From NCBI GenBank assembly GCA_903847095.1, contig CAINCQ010000039.1, positions 1 through 58,678 on the forward strand: a stretch of 58,678 nt of DNA, read 5' to 3'. The notes below the pieces were generated by a model. That model was not told the DNA's origin. It searched no databases and saw nothing but the letters and a program-made list of their open reading frames with translations. A program made the translations under genes and the position numbers. The DNA comes from an uncultured bacterium (GTDB taxonomy: Bacteria > Patescibacteriota > Minisyncoccia > Minisyncoccales > UBA5738). Below, in pieces: positions 37,197 through 44,758 of the stretch. Numbering within the stretch: position 1 is the first letter of the stretch; each line of letters opens with the position of its first letter.

Positions 37197-37222
37197 CGGG
37201 GACTTGATCCTCGTTTTGTTTT
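37197..37222 (+). terminator. Terminator after the cysteine-rich pair
   Basis: CGGGGA-CTTGA-TCCTCG (one G-T pair) followed by TTTTGTTTTG. Confidence 0.65.
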
Positions 37223-37476
37223 GTACTATCAAACGCCGACTTGGACGTTAAAACTTGGCGGAGCCGGCAGTTTAAAACCATCCTATTCTAATCATTCCTT
37301 TTTATTGCAACTTGCAGAGGTTAAACCTATGCAAGTCAGCTTCACGGTGAAACGGAGGCGCGGCGCTATATGTGAATGGCAGAACGAGGCGAATCCTTGA
37401 ATTTTTCCCTGTTTGTTATACAATAATACTGTAATAGAGGCATAAACTATAACGGCCAGCCGCGTAAGAAGCGGTT
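37223..37476 (+). other. Non-coding, structured stretch upstream of lemA
   Basis: No credible gene. It can form ACTTGCA...TGCAAGT with an inner AGGTT/AACCT stem (~37314-37340) and TTCACGGTGAA, followed by GC-rich sequence. A weak promoter (TTGAAT 37397, TACAAT 37418) probably serves lemA. Could hold a small RNA or leader; no known class was recognised. Confidence 0.35.
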
Positions 37477-37494
37477 TTGCCAAAATATTATCAT

Positions 37495-38058
37495 ATGGAT
37501 TTTTTCTTAATTGTTATCATTGTGATTGTGGCGTTGGCCATTTGGGCGGTTCTTGATTATAACGGCTTCGTCGCTTTAAAAAACCGGGCCAAAGAAGCTT
37601 GGTCCGATATTGACGTTCAATTGAAACGCCGGTACGATTTGATTCCTAATTTGATCGAAACGGTTAAAGGCTACGCTTCCCACGAGAAAGAAGTTTTTGA
37701 GAAAGTGACGCTCGCCCGGACCGCGGCCATGGGAGCGCAAACGGCGACCGATCGCGCGCAGAAAGAAGACGCTTTGTCGGGTACGCTAAAAAGCCTTTTC
37801 GCGGTAGCCGAGAGTTACCCCGATTTGAAAGCATCGACGAACTTCTTGGAACTTCAACGCGACCTTACCGATACCGAAGACAAGATCCAGGCCGCTCGCC
37901 GGTTTTACAACACCAATGTCCGCGATTTAAACATCAAGATCGAAAGTTTTCCTTCCAGTATCATTGCCAATGCCTTCGGCTTTGCCAAGATGGATCTTTT
38001 TGAGATCGCGAACGCCGCCGAAAGGGAAGTGCCGAAAGTGAGTTTTGAGAAGAAGTAA
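37495..38058 (+). CDS. lemA: LemA family protein
   Basis: 187 residues from the ATG at 37495. One N-terminal membrane helix, then a long helical bundle with family marks YNGFVALKNRAKEAWSDIDVQLKRRYDLIPNLIETVKGYASHE, and ARRFYNTNVRDLNIKIESFPSSIIANAFGF. Function is unknown; its repeated pairing with an HtpX-type protease, as here, suggests a role in membrane protein quality control. Confidence 0.93.
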   Translation: MDFFLIVIIVIVALAIWAVLDYNGFVALKNRAKEAWSDIDVQLKRRYDLIPNLIETVKGYASHEKEVFEKVTLARTAAMGAQTATDRAQKEDALSGTLKSLFAVAESYPDLKASTNFLELQRDLTDTEDKIQAARRFYNTNVRDLNIKIESFPSSIIANAFGFAKMDLFEIANAAEREVPKVSFEKK

Positions 38059-38166
38059 ATAATTTTTCTCGGTTTTTTGAAACACTTGCACCGGATAAAT
38101 ACGGTGCAAGTTTTCTCAAAAAGCAGAAAAGTTTACAATCTCTGCTTAAAATCCTAAGCTGAATAT

Positions 38167-39066
38167 ATGGCTTCTTTATATACTCAAGCCGCCAGCAATA
38201 CTCAAAAAACCTGGATTTACCTTACCGGATTTTTTGGAGTGGTTATTTTTATCGGCTGGCTTGCTTCCTATCTATTGAACGACCCGGCGATAATATATTT
38301 CGCCGTGATCTTTGCCGTTGTCCAAAGTTTTGTCGCTTACTGGTTTTCCGACTCGATAGTGCTTTCGATGGCCAACGCGACGCCCATAGAGCAAAAAGAT
38401 AATCCCCAGCTTTACCGGCTGGTCGAGAATCTTTGCATTACCGCGGGGTTGCCCTTGCCCAAAATCTATATTATTAATGAGCGCCAGCCCAATGCTTTTG
38501 CCACCGGCCGCGATAAAAACCATGCCGTTATAGCGGTGACTACCGGTCTATTGGAGCGGTTGGAAAAAACGGAATTGGAGGGCGTGATCGCGCATGAGCT
38601 TTCCCATATCGGGAATCGGGATATGCTTTTAGGTACGGTTGTGGTCGTGTTGGTCGGCGTTATCGCCATTCTCTCGAATATGTTTTTAAGGGTAAGTTTT
38701 TTTGGCGGCGGAAAGCGCGATAACGACCGGGGAAATTCGGGACTTTTGTTTTTTCTCGGGTTGGTGGCTATGGTTTTAGCGCCGGTAATCGCCCAATTGA
38801 TCCAGCTGGCCATTTCGCGCAAACGCGAGTTTTTGGCTGATGCCGACGGGGCGCTTTTGACCAGATATCCCGAGGGTTTGGTCCGGGCCTTGGAAAAGAT
38901 TTCCAGCGATCCGAATCCCATGGATTCGGCTCACAATACGACTGCCCATCTATATATTGCCAATCCTTTGCGCGGCCAACAACTCAACAATTGGATGACC
39001 AAGCTGTTTTCAACACATCCCCCGATCGAAGAGCGCATAAAGGCTTTAATGGATCTATCGGTATAA
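38167..39066 (+). CDS. htpX: Membrane zinc metalloprotease HtpX (M48B)
   Basis: 299 residues. Two N-terminal helices, the zinc site HELSH (H143, E144, H147), two more helices (~158-210), then the third zinc ligand region REFLADADGALLTRYPEGLVRAL. It cleaves damaged membrane proteins alongside FtsH. Second gene after lemA; the IMPase gene follows after one base. Confidence 0.94.
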   Translation: MASLYTQAASNTQKTWIYLTGFFGVVIFIGWLASYLLNDPAIIYFAVIFAVVQSFVAYWFSDSIVLSMANATPIEQKDNPQLYRLVENLCITAGLPLPKIYIINERQPNAFATGRDKNHAVIAVTTGLLERLEKTELEGVIAHELSHIGNRDMLLGTVVVVLVGVIAILSNMFLRVSFFGGGKRDNDRGNSGLLFFLGLVAMVLAPVIAQLIQLAISRKREFLADADGALLTRYPEGLVRALEKISSDPNPMDSAHNTTAHLYIANPLRGQQLNNWMTKLFSTHPPIEERIKALMDLSV

Positions 39067-39067
39067 T

Positions 39068-39859
39068 ATGAGCGATTTCGTTGCTATCGGAAAAAATTGC
39101 GTTGCGTCGGCCATGAAGGAGTTGCAAAAACTGGAAACAGTGAAGGCTTTGAACAACGAGCGCAACATTAAAACCAATGCCGATATGGCTTCCCACAATG
39201 CGGTTGTAAGAGAGCTGGAAAGATCCGGCTTATCCTGTGTTTTGTATTCCGAAGAGTCCAAAGACGCGATCAAGATCAACGGAGGAGATGAAAAGATCCA
39301 GATCCTGCTCGATCCCATCGACGGGACCGTTTTTTATCTGCGCGGTGAGATTTACTTTTGCGGGGTTGGTATGCTTTTCTTGGTTAGCGGAAATCCGAGT
39401 TATTCGTTTGTTGGTGATATCGCGAGCGGCGATCTTTATCATTGCGATGAATTTAAGTCTTATAAAAACGACAAACCGCTGAAAATGCTCCGGCACATCG
39501 AAGGCAAACCGATCATCGCCGGATGGGCGCCCTATAGGCTTCGCGCCCGGCGTTTATTCGAGGGATTGGCGGATCCGATCGAAAAGGATTATTTAATGTT
39601 CAATTTTGGTGGTTTGCTCCAAGCCGCCAAGATTGCCGACGGCCGGTACGATGCTTGGCTGGAGGTTAAATCAACTTCATTGTATGAAATGGCGGGAGCT
39701 CTTATCGCCGTGAGGGCGGGCGCTATTTGTTCCAATCTCCAGGGTCAGCCCTTGGAATGGGATCCGGGAAAAAAACAAACGGCGCTGGTTTCCCGGAACG
39801 AAAAAATCCACAACGATATTTTAACTGGTTTTAAGGGAAAGAACTACGAAACCGATTAG
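39068..39859 (+). CDS. Inositol monophosphatase family protein
   Basis: 263 residues. The metal-binding motif DPIDGT (residues 82-87) and an upstream SEES (the EE pair) are the family marks. YDAWLEVKSTSLYEMAGALIAVRAGA corresponds to the second conserved motif, where classical IMPases have WD-x-AAG; here the WD Asp is replaced (SLYEMAGA), so the substrate range is uncertain. It is a sugar or inositol phosphate phosphatase, or an FBPase-like enzyme. It starts one base after the htpX stop. Confidence 0.82.
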   Translation: MSDFVAIGKNCVASAMKELQKLETVKALNNERNIKTNADMASHNAVVRELERSGLSCVLYSEESKDAIKINGGDEKIQILLDPIDGTVFYLRGEIYFCGVGMLFLVSGNPSYSFVGDIASGDLYHCDEFKSYKNDKPLKMLRHIEGKPIIAGWAPYRLRARRLFEGLADPIEKDYLMFNFGGLLQAAKIADGRYDAWLEVKSTSLYEMAGALIAVRAGAICSNLQGQPLEWDPGKKQTALVSRNEKIHNDILTGFKGKNYETD

Positions 39860-39870
39860 CTTTATTCGAT

Positions 39871-39903
39871 AAAAAAATACCGGGGTTTCCCCCGGTATTT
39901 TTT
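39871..39903 (+). terminator. Bidirectional terminator
   Basis: AAATACCGGGG-TTTC-CCCCGGTATTT within A- and T-runs; serves the IMPase gene and the convergent SipW-signal gene. Confidence 0.9.
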
Positions 39904-39913
39904 GATTTACGGG

Positions 39914-40192
39914 TTATTCGGAAACTTCGGTTTCCGCCTGCATAAAAATATCGTTGATCGTAAGGGTTCCGTCGTTTCGCAGAACGATCGCTTCTTCCAA
40001 TTCGTCGCCGGGTTTCCAATTCTTGTTTAAGAGGGCATCCGGGCTTTTTACCGTTTCGTCCAGCGCCAGGTCGAACGTTCCGGCGCTGATCGTATTGTTT
40101 TGGGAGATTTCCCGGTCGGCAAAATAAGCATTCGTGGCCGTTATCATAGTGGCCAAGGCTAAAACAATAGTAAGGATAGATTTTTTGTTCAT
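39914..40192 (-). CDS. Short TasA/CalY-like protein with SipW-type signal peptide
   Basis: 92 residues. The signal peptide (KKSILTIVLALATMITATNAYFAD) is directly followed by ISAGTFDLALDE, the start of the TasA/camelysin-like domain whose export depends on SipW. LRNDGTLTINDIFMQAE matches the next strands. Family members normally have ~180-260 residues, so this protein stops after the first half of the beta-sandwich. It may be truncated or a minimal form. No SipW peptidase is in the window. Confidence 0.7.
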   Translation of the reverse strand: MNKKSILTIVLALATMITATNAYFADREISQNNTISAGTFDLALDETVKSPDALLNKNWKPGDELEEAIVLRNDGTLTINDIFMQAETEVSE

Positions 40193-40283
40193 ATGTTTTA
40201 TGGGACATCATAATCATTTTTCTGAATTTATCAAGGGTTGATCCGGTTCCAACCAACAGTTGCTCCAAAATTTCCCTAAAACC

Positions 40284-40311
40284 TTGACTAAATATTATTA
40301 TCGGGTATTTT
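40284..40311 (+). promoter_or_regulatory. Promoter of cassette 1
   Basis: TTGACT, 16-base spacer, TATTTT. Confidence 0.55.
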
Positions 40312-40341
40312 ATGATCAGCTCGTTTAATGGGAGTGTGTAT

Positions 40342-40848
40342 ATGTCGCTAAATTATCAGATCGACTATATCGTGAGCTGGGACGAACAGATGAAGGAAGA
40401 TTTGGAAAAATTTTGCGCAAAGGTTCAGAAATTAGGTGATGCCAGGAAAGATCAGATTGAATTACCCCCGGCTATGAGTTGGTGGGAGATCAATGTTTCC
40501 TGGTTGCCCGGCGTAAGAAAAGACCGCGTCGAAAGATACCGCAAAGCGCTGGTTTTGGACGTCGAACTTCAAAAATCCATATTCGAACTTCGAATAAGAA
40601 TTACTGAAAAACTTGATTTATTCGAGCAGGAATTTCAGGCAGCGGTAAAAAGTGCCGGTTGGGAAAGCGAGCCCGTTGAAGAAAAAGCGGCTATTCAGTC
40701 CGTATGGGACGCTTTCCGGGAATTCACGGACAAATTTAAGGATTACAATTGGTTTTTAAGGCTGGGCAGCGATCGGAAAAAAAGATCATTCCGCGAGCGG
40801 TATCCGGACGCGCATTATATTTATATCAACGCTTTATCCAATAGTTGA
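40342..40848 (+). CDS. Hypothetical helical protein, cassette 1 (WWE-YNWFLR family)
   Basis: 168 residues from the ATG at 40342, seven bases after GGGAG. Soluble and mostly helical. It shares with the next gene an N-terminal Y/D-rich helix, a WWEIN..W.P.VRKDR segment, a long central helix pair, then YNWFLR and ERYPDAHYIY near the end. No known domain was recognised. It is a single-gene unit with its own promoter and terminator. Confidence 0.7.
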   Translation: MSLNYQIDYIVSWDEQMKEDLEKFCAKVQKLGDARKDQIELPPAMSWWEINVSWLPGVRKDRVERYRKALVLDVELQKSIFELRIRITEKLDLFEQEFQAAVKSAGWESEPVEEKAAIQSVWDAFREFTDKFKDYNWFLRLGSDRKKRSFRERYPDAHYIYINALSNS

Positions 40849-40858
40849 CTTAGGAAGC

Positions 40859-40882
40859 AAGACGGAAAACCGTCTTTTTTTT
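40859..40882 (+). terminator. Terminator of cassette 1
   Basis: AAGACGG-AAAA-CCGTCTT followed by T-run. Confidence 0.9.
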
Positions 40883-40903
40883 GTTCCGGATTGCGTTAAA
40901 ACT

Positions 40904-40931
40904 TTGACAATTTTTGATTAATAGGTATTAT
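40904..40931 (+). promoter_or_regulatory. Promoter of cassette 2
   Basis: TTGACA, 16-base spacer, TATTAT. Confidence 0.7.
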
Positions 40932-40959
40932 AACGGCAGTACATTTTAACGGAGGATAG

Positions 40960-41472
40960 ATGTCTCAAGAGCATATTATTGACTTGGTTGCGAGCTATGA
41001 CGACGAACTAAAAGATAATCTCGTGGAATATTGCCGCCAGGTCATAAGATTTTGGCAGGTAAAAGACCGGGGATTCGATCTTTTTATCACTATGGGATGG
41101 TGGGAGAGAAATATTACCTGGGTTCCTTTTGTCCGGAAGGACCGCTCCGAAGAATTTCGGGAATGCCGGAAGGAAGAAGCGAAATTATGCGCATCCATAA
41201 CGATACTCGAGAATCGGATCAAGGGAAAACTGGACGATTTTAAAGGAATACTCCACAGCGCGCTTGAACGTCTGAACGTTCAACAAAAGGACGGAAAAGA
41301 ATTTCAGGCCGTTGGCGCCGTTTTACAGGCGTTCCAGGAATTTTCGAAAAAATTCTCGGGTTATAACTGGTTTTTGCGCTTTGAAAAAAATGAAACGAGC
41401 CTGTCTTTCAGCCAACGGTATCCGGATGCTCGGGCTATCTACCGGAGCGTCTTAGCCAAGCCGGACAGCTGA
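40960..41472 (+). CDS. Hypothetical helical protein, cassette 2 (WWE-YNWFLR family)
   Basis: 170 residues; GGAGG lies just upstream of the ATG. A clear paralogue of the 40342 product: WWERNITWVPFVRKDR, YNWFLR and QRYPDARAIYRS align at the same positions. The central part (residues ~60-125) differs and looks like a helical hairpin. No signal peptide or membrane segment. Tandem duplication with divergence is the simplest origin. Function unknown. Confidence 0.72.
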   Translation: MSQEHIIDLVASYDDELKDNLVEYCRQVIRFWQVKDRGFDLFITMGWWERNITWVPFVRKDRSEEFRECRKEEAKLCASITILENRIKGKLDDFKGILHSALERLNVQQKDGKEFQAVGAVLQAFQEFSKKFSGYNWFLRFEKNETSLSFSQRYPDARAIYRSVLAKPDS

Positions 41473-41490
41473 AATTTTTATGTTAGATCG

Positions 41491-41517
41491 AGACGGTAAA
41501 AACCGTCTTTTTTTGTT
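41491..41517 (+). terminator. Terminator of cassette 2
   Basis: AGACGG-TAAAAA-CCGTCT followed by T-run; nearly the same hairpin as cassette 1. Confidence 0.9.
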
Positions 41518-41530
41518 GCGTAATTTAGCC

Positions 41531-41558
41531 TTGACATTTTATAAATTTATGCTAGAAT
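41531..41558 (+). promoter_or_regulatory. Promoter of cassette 3
   Basis: TTGACA, 16-base spacer, TAGAAT. Confidence 0.75.
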
Positions 41559-41589
41559 AAGGATAGTATTTTGTCAGAATGGAGGATTA

Positions 41590-42099
41590 ATGCCAGACAC
41601 ATTGGAAGTGGTAACGCGAGTTAACGAGGACAACAAACGCATCGTAAAAAAGATAAGGCAATATTTTGTCGCGTTCTTTGACGCCCATAAGCTGCAAACA
41701 GAGATCCAGGCCATGGAGGATTCCATGAAAATACTGGAGCTGAAAGTCGGCGGTATTGAGTTTTTCGCCATGTATGTAGTTGGGAGAAACCAGCCGGGAT
41801 TTATCAACGATATGAAAGAGCAGTTAAGAGACAATCACGATTCTCTGGCCCATGAGCGCGACAGTATCGTGGCAGATCTTGACTTCAATATCCGGCAGCT
41901 CGATTTTGCGCGCACAGGGCTGGAGTCTGATACTCCGGAATTGATTGCACTGAATGTAGCGATCGAGAAGCTGGGCGCGTTTGCTTGGGCCTTCAAAGAT
42001 TCGCGGGCCGATATGATGGACCTTTTCGCGGTCCCCGACGTGCTAAAGATCTTTAACGAGAAAGCGGCAGAGGTTTCCACAAAAGGAGGAAAAGCTTAA
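41590..42099 (+). CDS. Hypothetical helical protein, cassette 3
   Basis: 169 residues, GGAGGA four bases before the ATG. Mostly helical with a coiled-coil-like centre (DMKEQLRDNHDSLAHERDSIVADLDFNIRQLDFA). Its order of elements (N-terminal helix, aromatic turn IEFFAMYVVGRNQPGF, long helices, AWAFKD) parallels the two genes upstream, but similarity is too weak to call homology. No signal peptide or known domain. Confidence 0.68.
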   Translation: MPDTLEVVTRVNEDNKRIVKKIRQYFVAFFDAHKLQTEIQAMEDSMKILELKVGGIEFFAMYVVGRNQPGFINDMKEQLRDNHDSLAHERDSIVADLDFNIRQLDFARTGLESDTPELIALNVAIEKLGAFAWAFKDSRADMMDLFAVPDVLKIFNEKAAEVSTKGGKA

Positions 42100-42124
42100 A
42101 GAGGCGATTCAAACGCCTCTTTTG
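42099..42124 (+). terminator. Terminator of cassette 3
   Basis: GAGGCG-ATTCAAA-CGCCTC followed by TTTTG; it starts at the stop codon. Confidence 0.8.
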
Positions 42125-42141
42125 TTTTTGGGCCGGGGGAA

Positions 42142-42167
42142 TTGACAAAAAGGCCGGGTTGTATAAT
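42142..42167 (+). promoter_or_regulatory. Promoter of the putative ncRNA
   Basis: TTGACA and TATAAT, both perfect, but with a 14-base spacer, shorter than optimal. Confidence 0.55.
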
Positions 42168-42173
42168 ATGGAA

Positions 42174-42402
42174 ATAGCTCTTTGCCGCTCTTAGCCGGCG
42201 GAATGAAGCGCATAGTCCGATTATCCGATTCATTCCACCGGCCAGGAGTCAGGAACATTAGCGTCACTCAAACCAACTTCCCTCCAAGGAAAGGTTTCCA
42301 AGAATGTTCTTGGAGAAAGGCCGGGAGTCAATTCATGACGAGCCGCGTTTACGCGGCGGAAACCTTTCCCCACTATCCATAGGAGGAGCTTAACGCTCCT
42401 TT
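42174..42402 (+). ncRNA. Putative structured non-coding RNA
   Basis: A ~230-base unit between a promoter and a terminator with no good reading frame (the 66-codon frame has no ribosome site). Predicted helices: 42194-42207 with 42229-42242 (13 pairs, one bulge each side); GGAAAGGTTTCC at 42288-42299 with GGAAACCTTTCC at 42358-42369 (12 perfect pairs) enclosing hairpins CCAAGAA/TTCTTGG and GCCGCG/CGCGGC. GGAGTCA occurs twice (42245 and 42324). I checked for RNase P, tmRNA, SRP and obvious riboswitch motifs and saw none; a diverged 6S RNA cannot be excluded. Confidence 0.6.
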
Positions 42403-42405
42403 TTT
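42384..42405 (+). terminator. Terminator of the putative ncRNA
   Basis: AGGAGC-TTAAC-GCTCCT followed by T-run. Confidence 0.85.
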
Positions 42406-42412
42406 GCTTCTA

Positions 42413-42441
42413 TTGACAGGTTTCAAGCAATATTTTATTAT
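42413..42441 (+). promoter_or_regulatory. Promoter of cassette 4
   Basis: TTGACA, 17-base spacer, TATTAT. Confidence 0.7.
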
Positions 42442-42475
42442 CCAGCCAGTATCTTTAAAAACAAAAGGTGTTAAA

Positions 42476-43231
42476 TTGACTGATGAAATCGAATGGGATG
42501 AGATTTTTGTGGAAGAAATCGTTTCCAAGATCGTGGAGCTGGATAAGGGCATTAAACAACAATTTACGGAAATAGGTACGGCAATGCGCCAGATCATGGT
42601 AAGCGACCGGCGAATGAACGATGCCTTGAGCCAATCTAACGTTCTGGAGCGTTTTATCTGGGATCTTAATCATGAACTTGCCGGTCTTGTAGGCAGGTCT
42701 ATTCCGGGGAATTTGGCCTTGCAACGGTCGTACGCTCTTTACCGGAAAAGGATTCAGGCGGAGAAGGATATCGAGAACGGTATCGACAGTATTGGTTCTT
42801 TTATCCGGCACCTGATCGAAGCGCTGAACGATACGGTTTTAAGAGAATATCTGCCCCCCGAATATCTTCACCACGTTGATTCGTTATCCGGGGATTTTGA
42901 TATTTTTCGGCTGCAGGTCGCGCAATTGGAACAGTATACTTCAAGGGGTTCAAAAATAGTGCCGAGCGAAGCGGATATGGCTGTGTTTATGAATCTAAGG
43001 AAAGAAAATCCTTCCAATAGCCCGGCTTTTCTCGATTTGGCCGCCTACCTTAAGATGGAAGGCCGGCACATCGATTCCAGTGTTAAAGAAAATGCGGAAC
43101 AAAAAAGGCGGCGTTTTAAAGAAGAGCAGAACTCCATCAGTCAGCGATTCGCGAAAGGAGTTAGCGATGCGGCTTTAAGCGCGGCGTTCAACAATGTCGG
43201 TATCGATCCGTTTAAAGCGATTGATTTCTAA
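42476..43231 (+). CDS. Hypothetical helical protein, cassette 4 (TTG start)
   Basis: 251 residues from a TTG at 42476, five bases after AAAGGTG; the frame open from 42404 would start at the promoter and is not plausible. Highly helical: TDEIEWDEIFVEEIVSKIVELDKGIKQQFTEIGTAMRQIM, then a second bundle and a Lys/Arg-rich C-terminal helix (EQKRRRFKEEQNSISQRFAKG). No signal peptide, membrane helix or known domain. It may interact with other cassette products (inference from position only). Confidence 0.65.
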   Translation: MTDEIEWDEIFVEEIVSKIVELDKGIKQQFTEIGTAMRQIMVSDRRMNDALSQSNVLERFIWDLNHELAGLVGRSIPGNLALQRSYALYRKRIQAEKDIENGIDSIGSFIRHLIEALNDTVLREYLPPEYLHHVDSLSGDFDIFRLQVAQLEQYTSRGSKIVPSEADMAVFMNLRKENPSNSPAFLDLAAYLKMEGRHIDSSVKENAEQKRRRFKEEQNSISQRFAKGVSDAALSAAFNNVGIDPFKAIDF

Positions 43232-43252
43232 GGCGCATAAAACGCCTTTTTC
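43230..43252 (+). terminator. Terminator of cassette 4
   Basis: AAGGCG-CATAAAA-CGCCTT followed by TTTCTTTT; it overlaps the stop codon. Confidence 0.75.
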
Positions 43253-43265
43253 TTTTACCGATTAG

Positions 43266-43293
43266 TTGACAAATTTACTAAATAGTGTATTGT
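43266..43293 (+). promoter_or_regulatory. Promoter of cassette 5
   Basis: TTGACA, 16-base spacer, TATTGT. Confidence 0.6.
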
Positions 43294-43329
43294 ATATGAC
43301 AGTTCTTAAAAGGCGAGGTTTGATATGAG

Positions 43330-43920
43330 ATGAGGCTGAAAAACGCAGATGATCCGGATTTCGATTCGGAACTGGAAAAGGCAAAGCTCGAAGCGGTAAA
43401 GATCGAGCACCTGGTTTACCGGCTGCTTCGTTCGATCAAGGACTTGAATACCGAGGCCCGCCATGCGTATCTGGTCTATCGCATTAGACATATCGAGCAT
43501 TTATTTTCGGATACGGAAGGTAAAAAGTGGGGGGAATTATCCGAAAAAGGAACGAGCGAGGCAGTGAAGGCATACAAATTAATGGCTGGCCTTATGCCGG
43601 AACTCGACGGGATTCTCAAGGTTTTCGGGGAAAGATTCGAATCTCAGGACCGCGATGATTATGCCAGCATGTCTCTGGTGGTTGCCGAGGTGATTAAGAA
43701 TTTCGGCCAATGGAAATGGTGGCGTATTTTTTCCAAAGTTCTCCGCGATGAAGAATTGGCCGAACTGGGGACCTACTTGCTCCTGAAAGCCGTTGAGAGC
43801 GGCTATGTCTACGGCGACAAGATTCCGATGGAAAAACGCCAAAATCATATCCGTTTATTTCTTGGATTGAAAACCGCCAACCTACCGGCTTCATGCCCCA
43901 TATCTTCGGCAGGAACCTGA
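43330..43920 (+). CDS. Hypothetical helical protein, cassette 5
   Basis: 196 residues (MRLKNADDPDFDSELEKAKLEAVKIEHLVYRLLRSIKDLNTEARHAYLVYRIRHIEHLF...). Helical, soluble, with a Trp-rich stretch (FGQWKWWRIFSKVLRD). GCGAGG lies eleven bases upstream. A two-codon frame, ATG AGA TGA at 43325-43333, overlaps the start codon and could couple or limit initiation. No known domain. It is last in the array and convergent with a P-loop kinase gene. Confidence 0.66.
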   Translation: MRLKNADDPDFDSELEKAKLEAVKIEHLVYRLLRSIKDLNTEARHAYLVYRIRHIEHLFSDTEGKKWGELSEKGTSEAVKAYKLMAGLMPELDGILKVFGERFESQDRDDYASMSLVVAEVIKNFGQWKWWRIFSKVLRDEELAELGTYLLLKAVESGYVYGDKIPMEKRQNHIRLFLGLKTANLPASCPISSAGT

Positions 43921-43930
43921 TCAAAAAAAC

Positions 43931-43956
43931 AACACGCATAAATTGCGTGTTTTTTC
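43931..43956 (+). terminator. Terminator of cassette 5
   Basis: AACACGCA-TAAAT-TGCGTGTT followed by TTTTC, with an A-run on the left; usable from both strands. Confidence 0.85.
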
Positions 43957-43980
43957 TTTGGCGGAAATTACCAATAAAGT

Positions 43981-44610
43981 TCATTTGGACCTCAAATTCA
44001 TTTCTATGGCCTTCAACTGGTTTTCAAACCCATTATCCATGTTAAAAATTTCCAACCCGTATTTTTTTGCTTCCTTTTCGAAATAATGAGAATATTCGGC
44101 TATCATCGTTGCGATTAGTCCGAAAGTGGCCTCATTCTTTGTTTTCCGTATTATCCAATCAGCCGGTGTTGTTGATTTGTGAATGTCTCGGATAAACTTT
44201 TGTTCGTCAGATTTTATCAGGAAAACCGCTTTGACGTATTCCTTGCCTAATTTTTTTAAGATGCGATCCGCTATCTCAGGAGTGACCTGATACCCTTCGA
44301 CAATAAAATCATCTTTGTCGGCCAGGTACGTTTCGGCTATCATGCTAATGGCGTCATAAGAGGTTTTTCCCTGAGCGATATAATTTTTAATAATTTGTCG
44401 CGGAGAGTGTTTTGAATAAAATTCGTCATTGCTCTCTCCTCGCGAATAGCTATGGGGAAAAAGCGAAGCGTGGTCGTTCTTCGGCGAATATGCCCAGACT
44501 ATATTTTGAAGCGTATCAGCCGAAATCCAAGAGATCCGATACTCTTGGGCTAATTTTTTGGCTAGAGTTGTTTTGCCGCATTTGGGCGGGCCACCTATCA
44601 AATAGATCAA
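43981..44610 (-). CDS. P-loop kinase/AAA-type ATPase
   Basis: 209 residues. Walker A is GGPPKCGKTT (residues 6-15); DDFIVEGYQVTPEIADRIL supplies a Walker B-like strand, and KSTTPADWIIRKTKNEATFG a lid-like basic region. Resembles small nucleoside/2-phosphoglycerate kinase-like proteins; the substrate is unknown. Monocistronic, with tRNA-Ser sequences just upstream. Confidence 0.75.
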   Translation of the reverse strand: MIYLIGGPPKCGKTTLAKKLAQEYRISWISADTLQNIVWAYSPKNDHASLFPHSYSRGESNDEFYSKHSPRQIIKNYIAQGKTSYDAISMIAETYLADKDDFIVEGYQVTPEIADRILKKLGKEYVKAVFLIKSDEQKFIRDIHKSTTPADWIIRKTKNEATFGLIATMIAEYSHYFEKEAKKYGLEIFNMDNGFENQLKAIEMNLRSK

Positions 44611-44644
44611 ATTATTTAAATGGATCTTTTATAGAAACTGTTCT

Positions 44645-44732
44645 TGGCGGAGGGGGCGAGATTTGAACTCGCGATACCTTTCGGCATACCCCGCATCCTG
44701 CGGGGCGCACTCGGCCGCTATGCGACCCCATT
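44645..44732 (-). pseudogene. Degenerate tRNA-Ser copy with replaced anticodon arm
   Basis: On the minus strand, the D arm, variable arm, T arm and 3' CCTCCGCCA are identical to the intact tRNA-Ser next to it. The 5' acceptor is AATGGGG instead of GGAGGGG, leaving only four pairs. The anticodon arm has become CCCCGCAGGATGCGGGG: a perfect 5-bp stem whose loop (CAGGATG) lacks U33. That 17-mer is the palindrome found at 29643 and 31769. It probably cannot be charged. Confidence 0.75.
44689..44705 (+). repeat. CCCCGCATCCTGCGGGG palindrome, copy 4 (inside pseudo-tRNA)
   Basis: The 17-mer occupies exactly the anticodon arm of the degenerate tRNA-Ser. Confidence 0.75.
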
Positions 44733-44758
44733 CAAGGGTATTGTATGGCAACTGTTCT

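Noticed and set aside
42182-42382. 66-codon frame within the putative ncRNA
   Set aside because: No Shine-Dalgarno, odd composition, and it runs through predicted helices.
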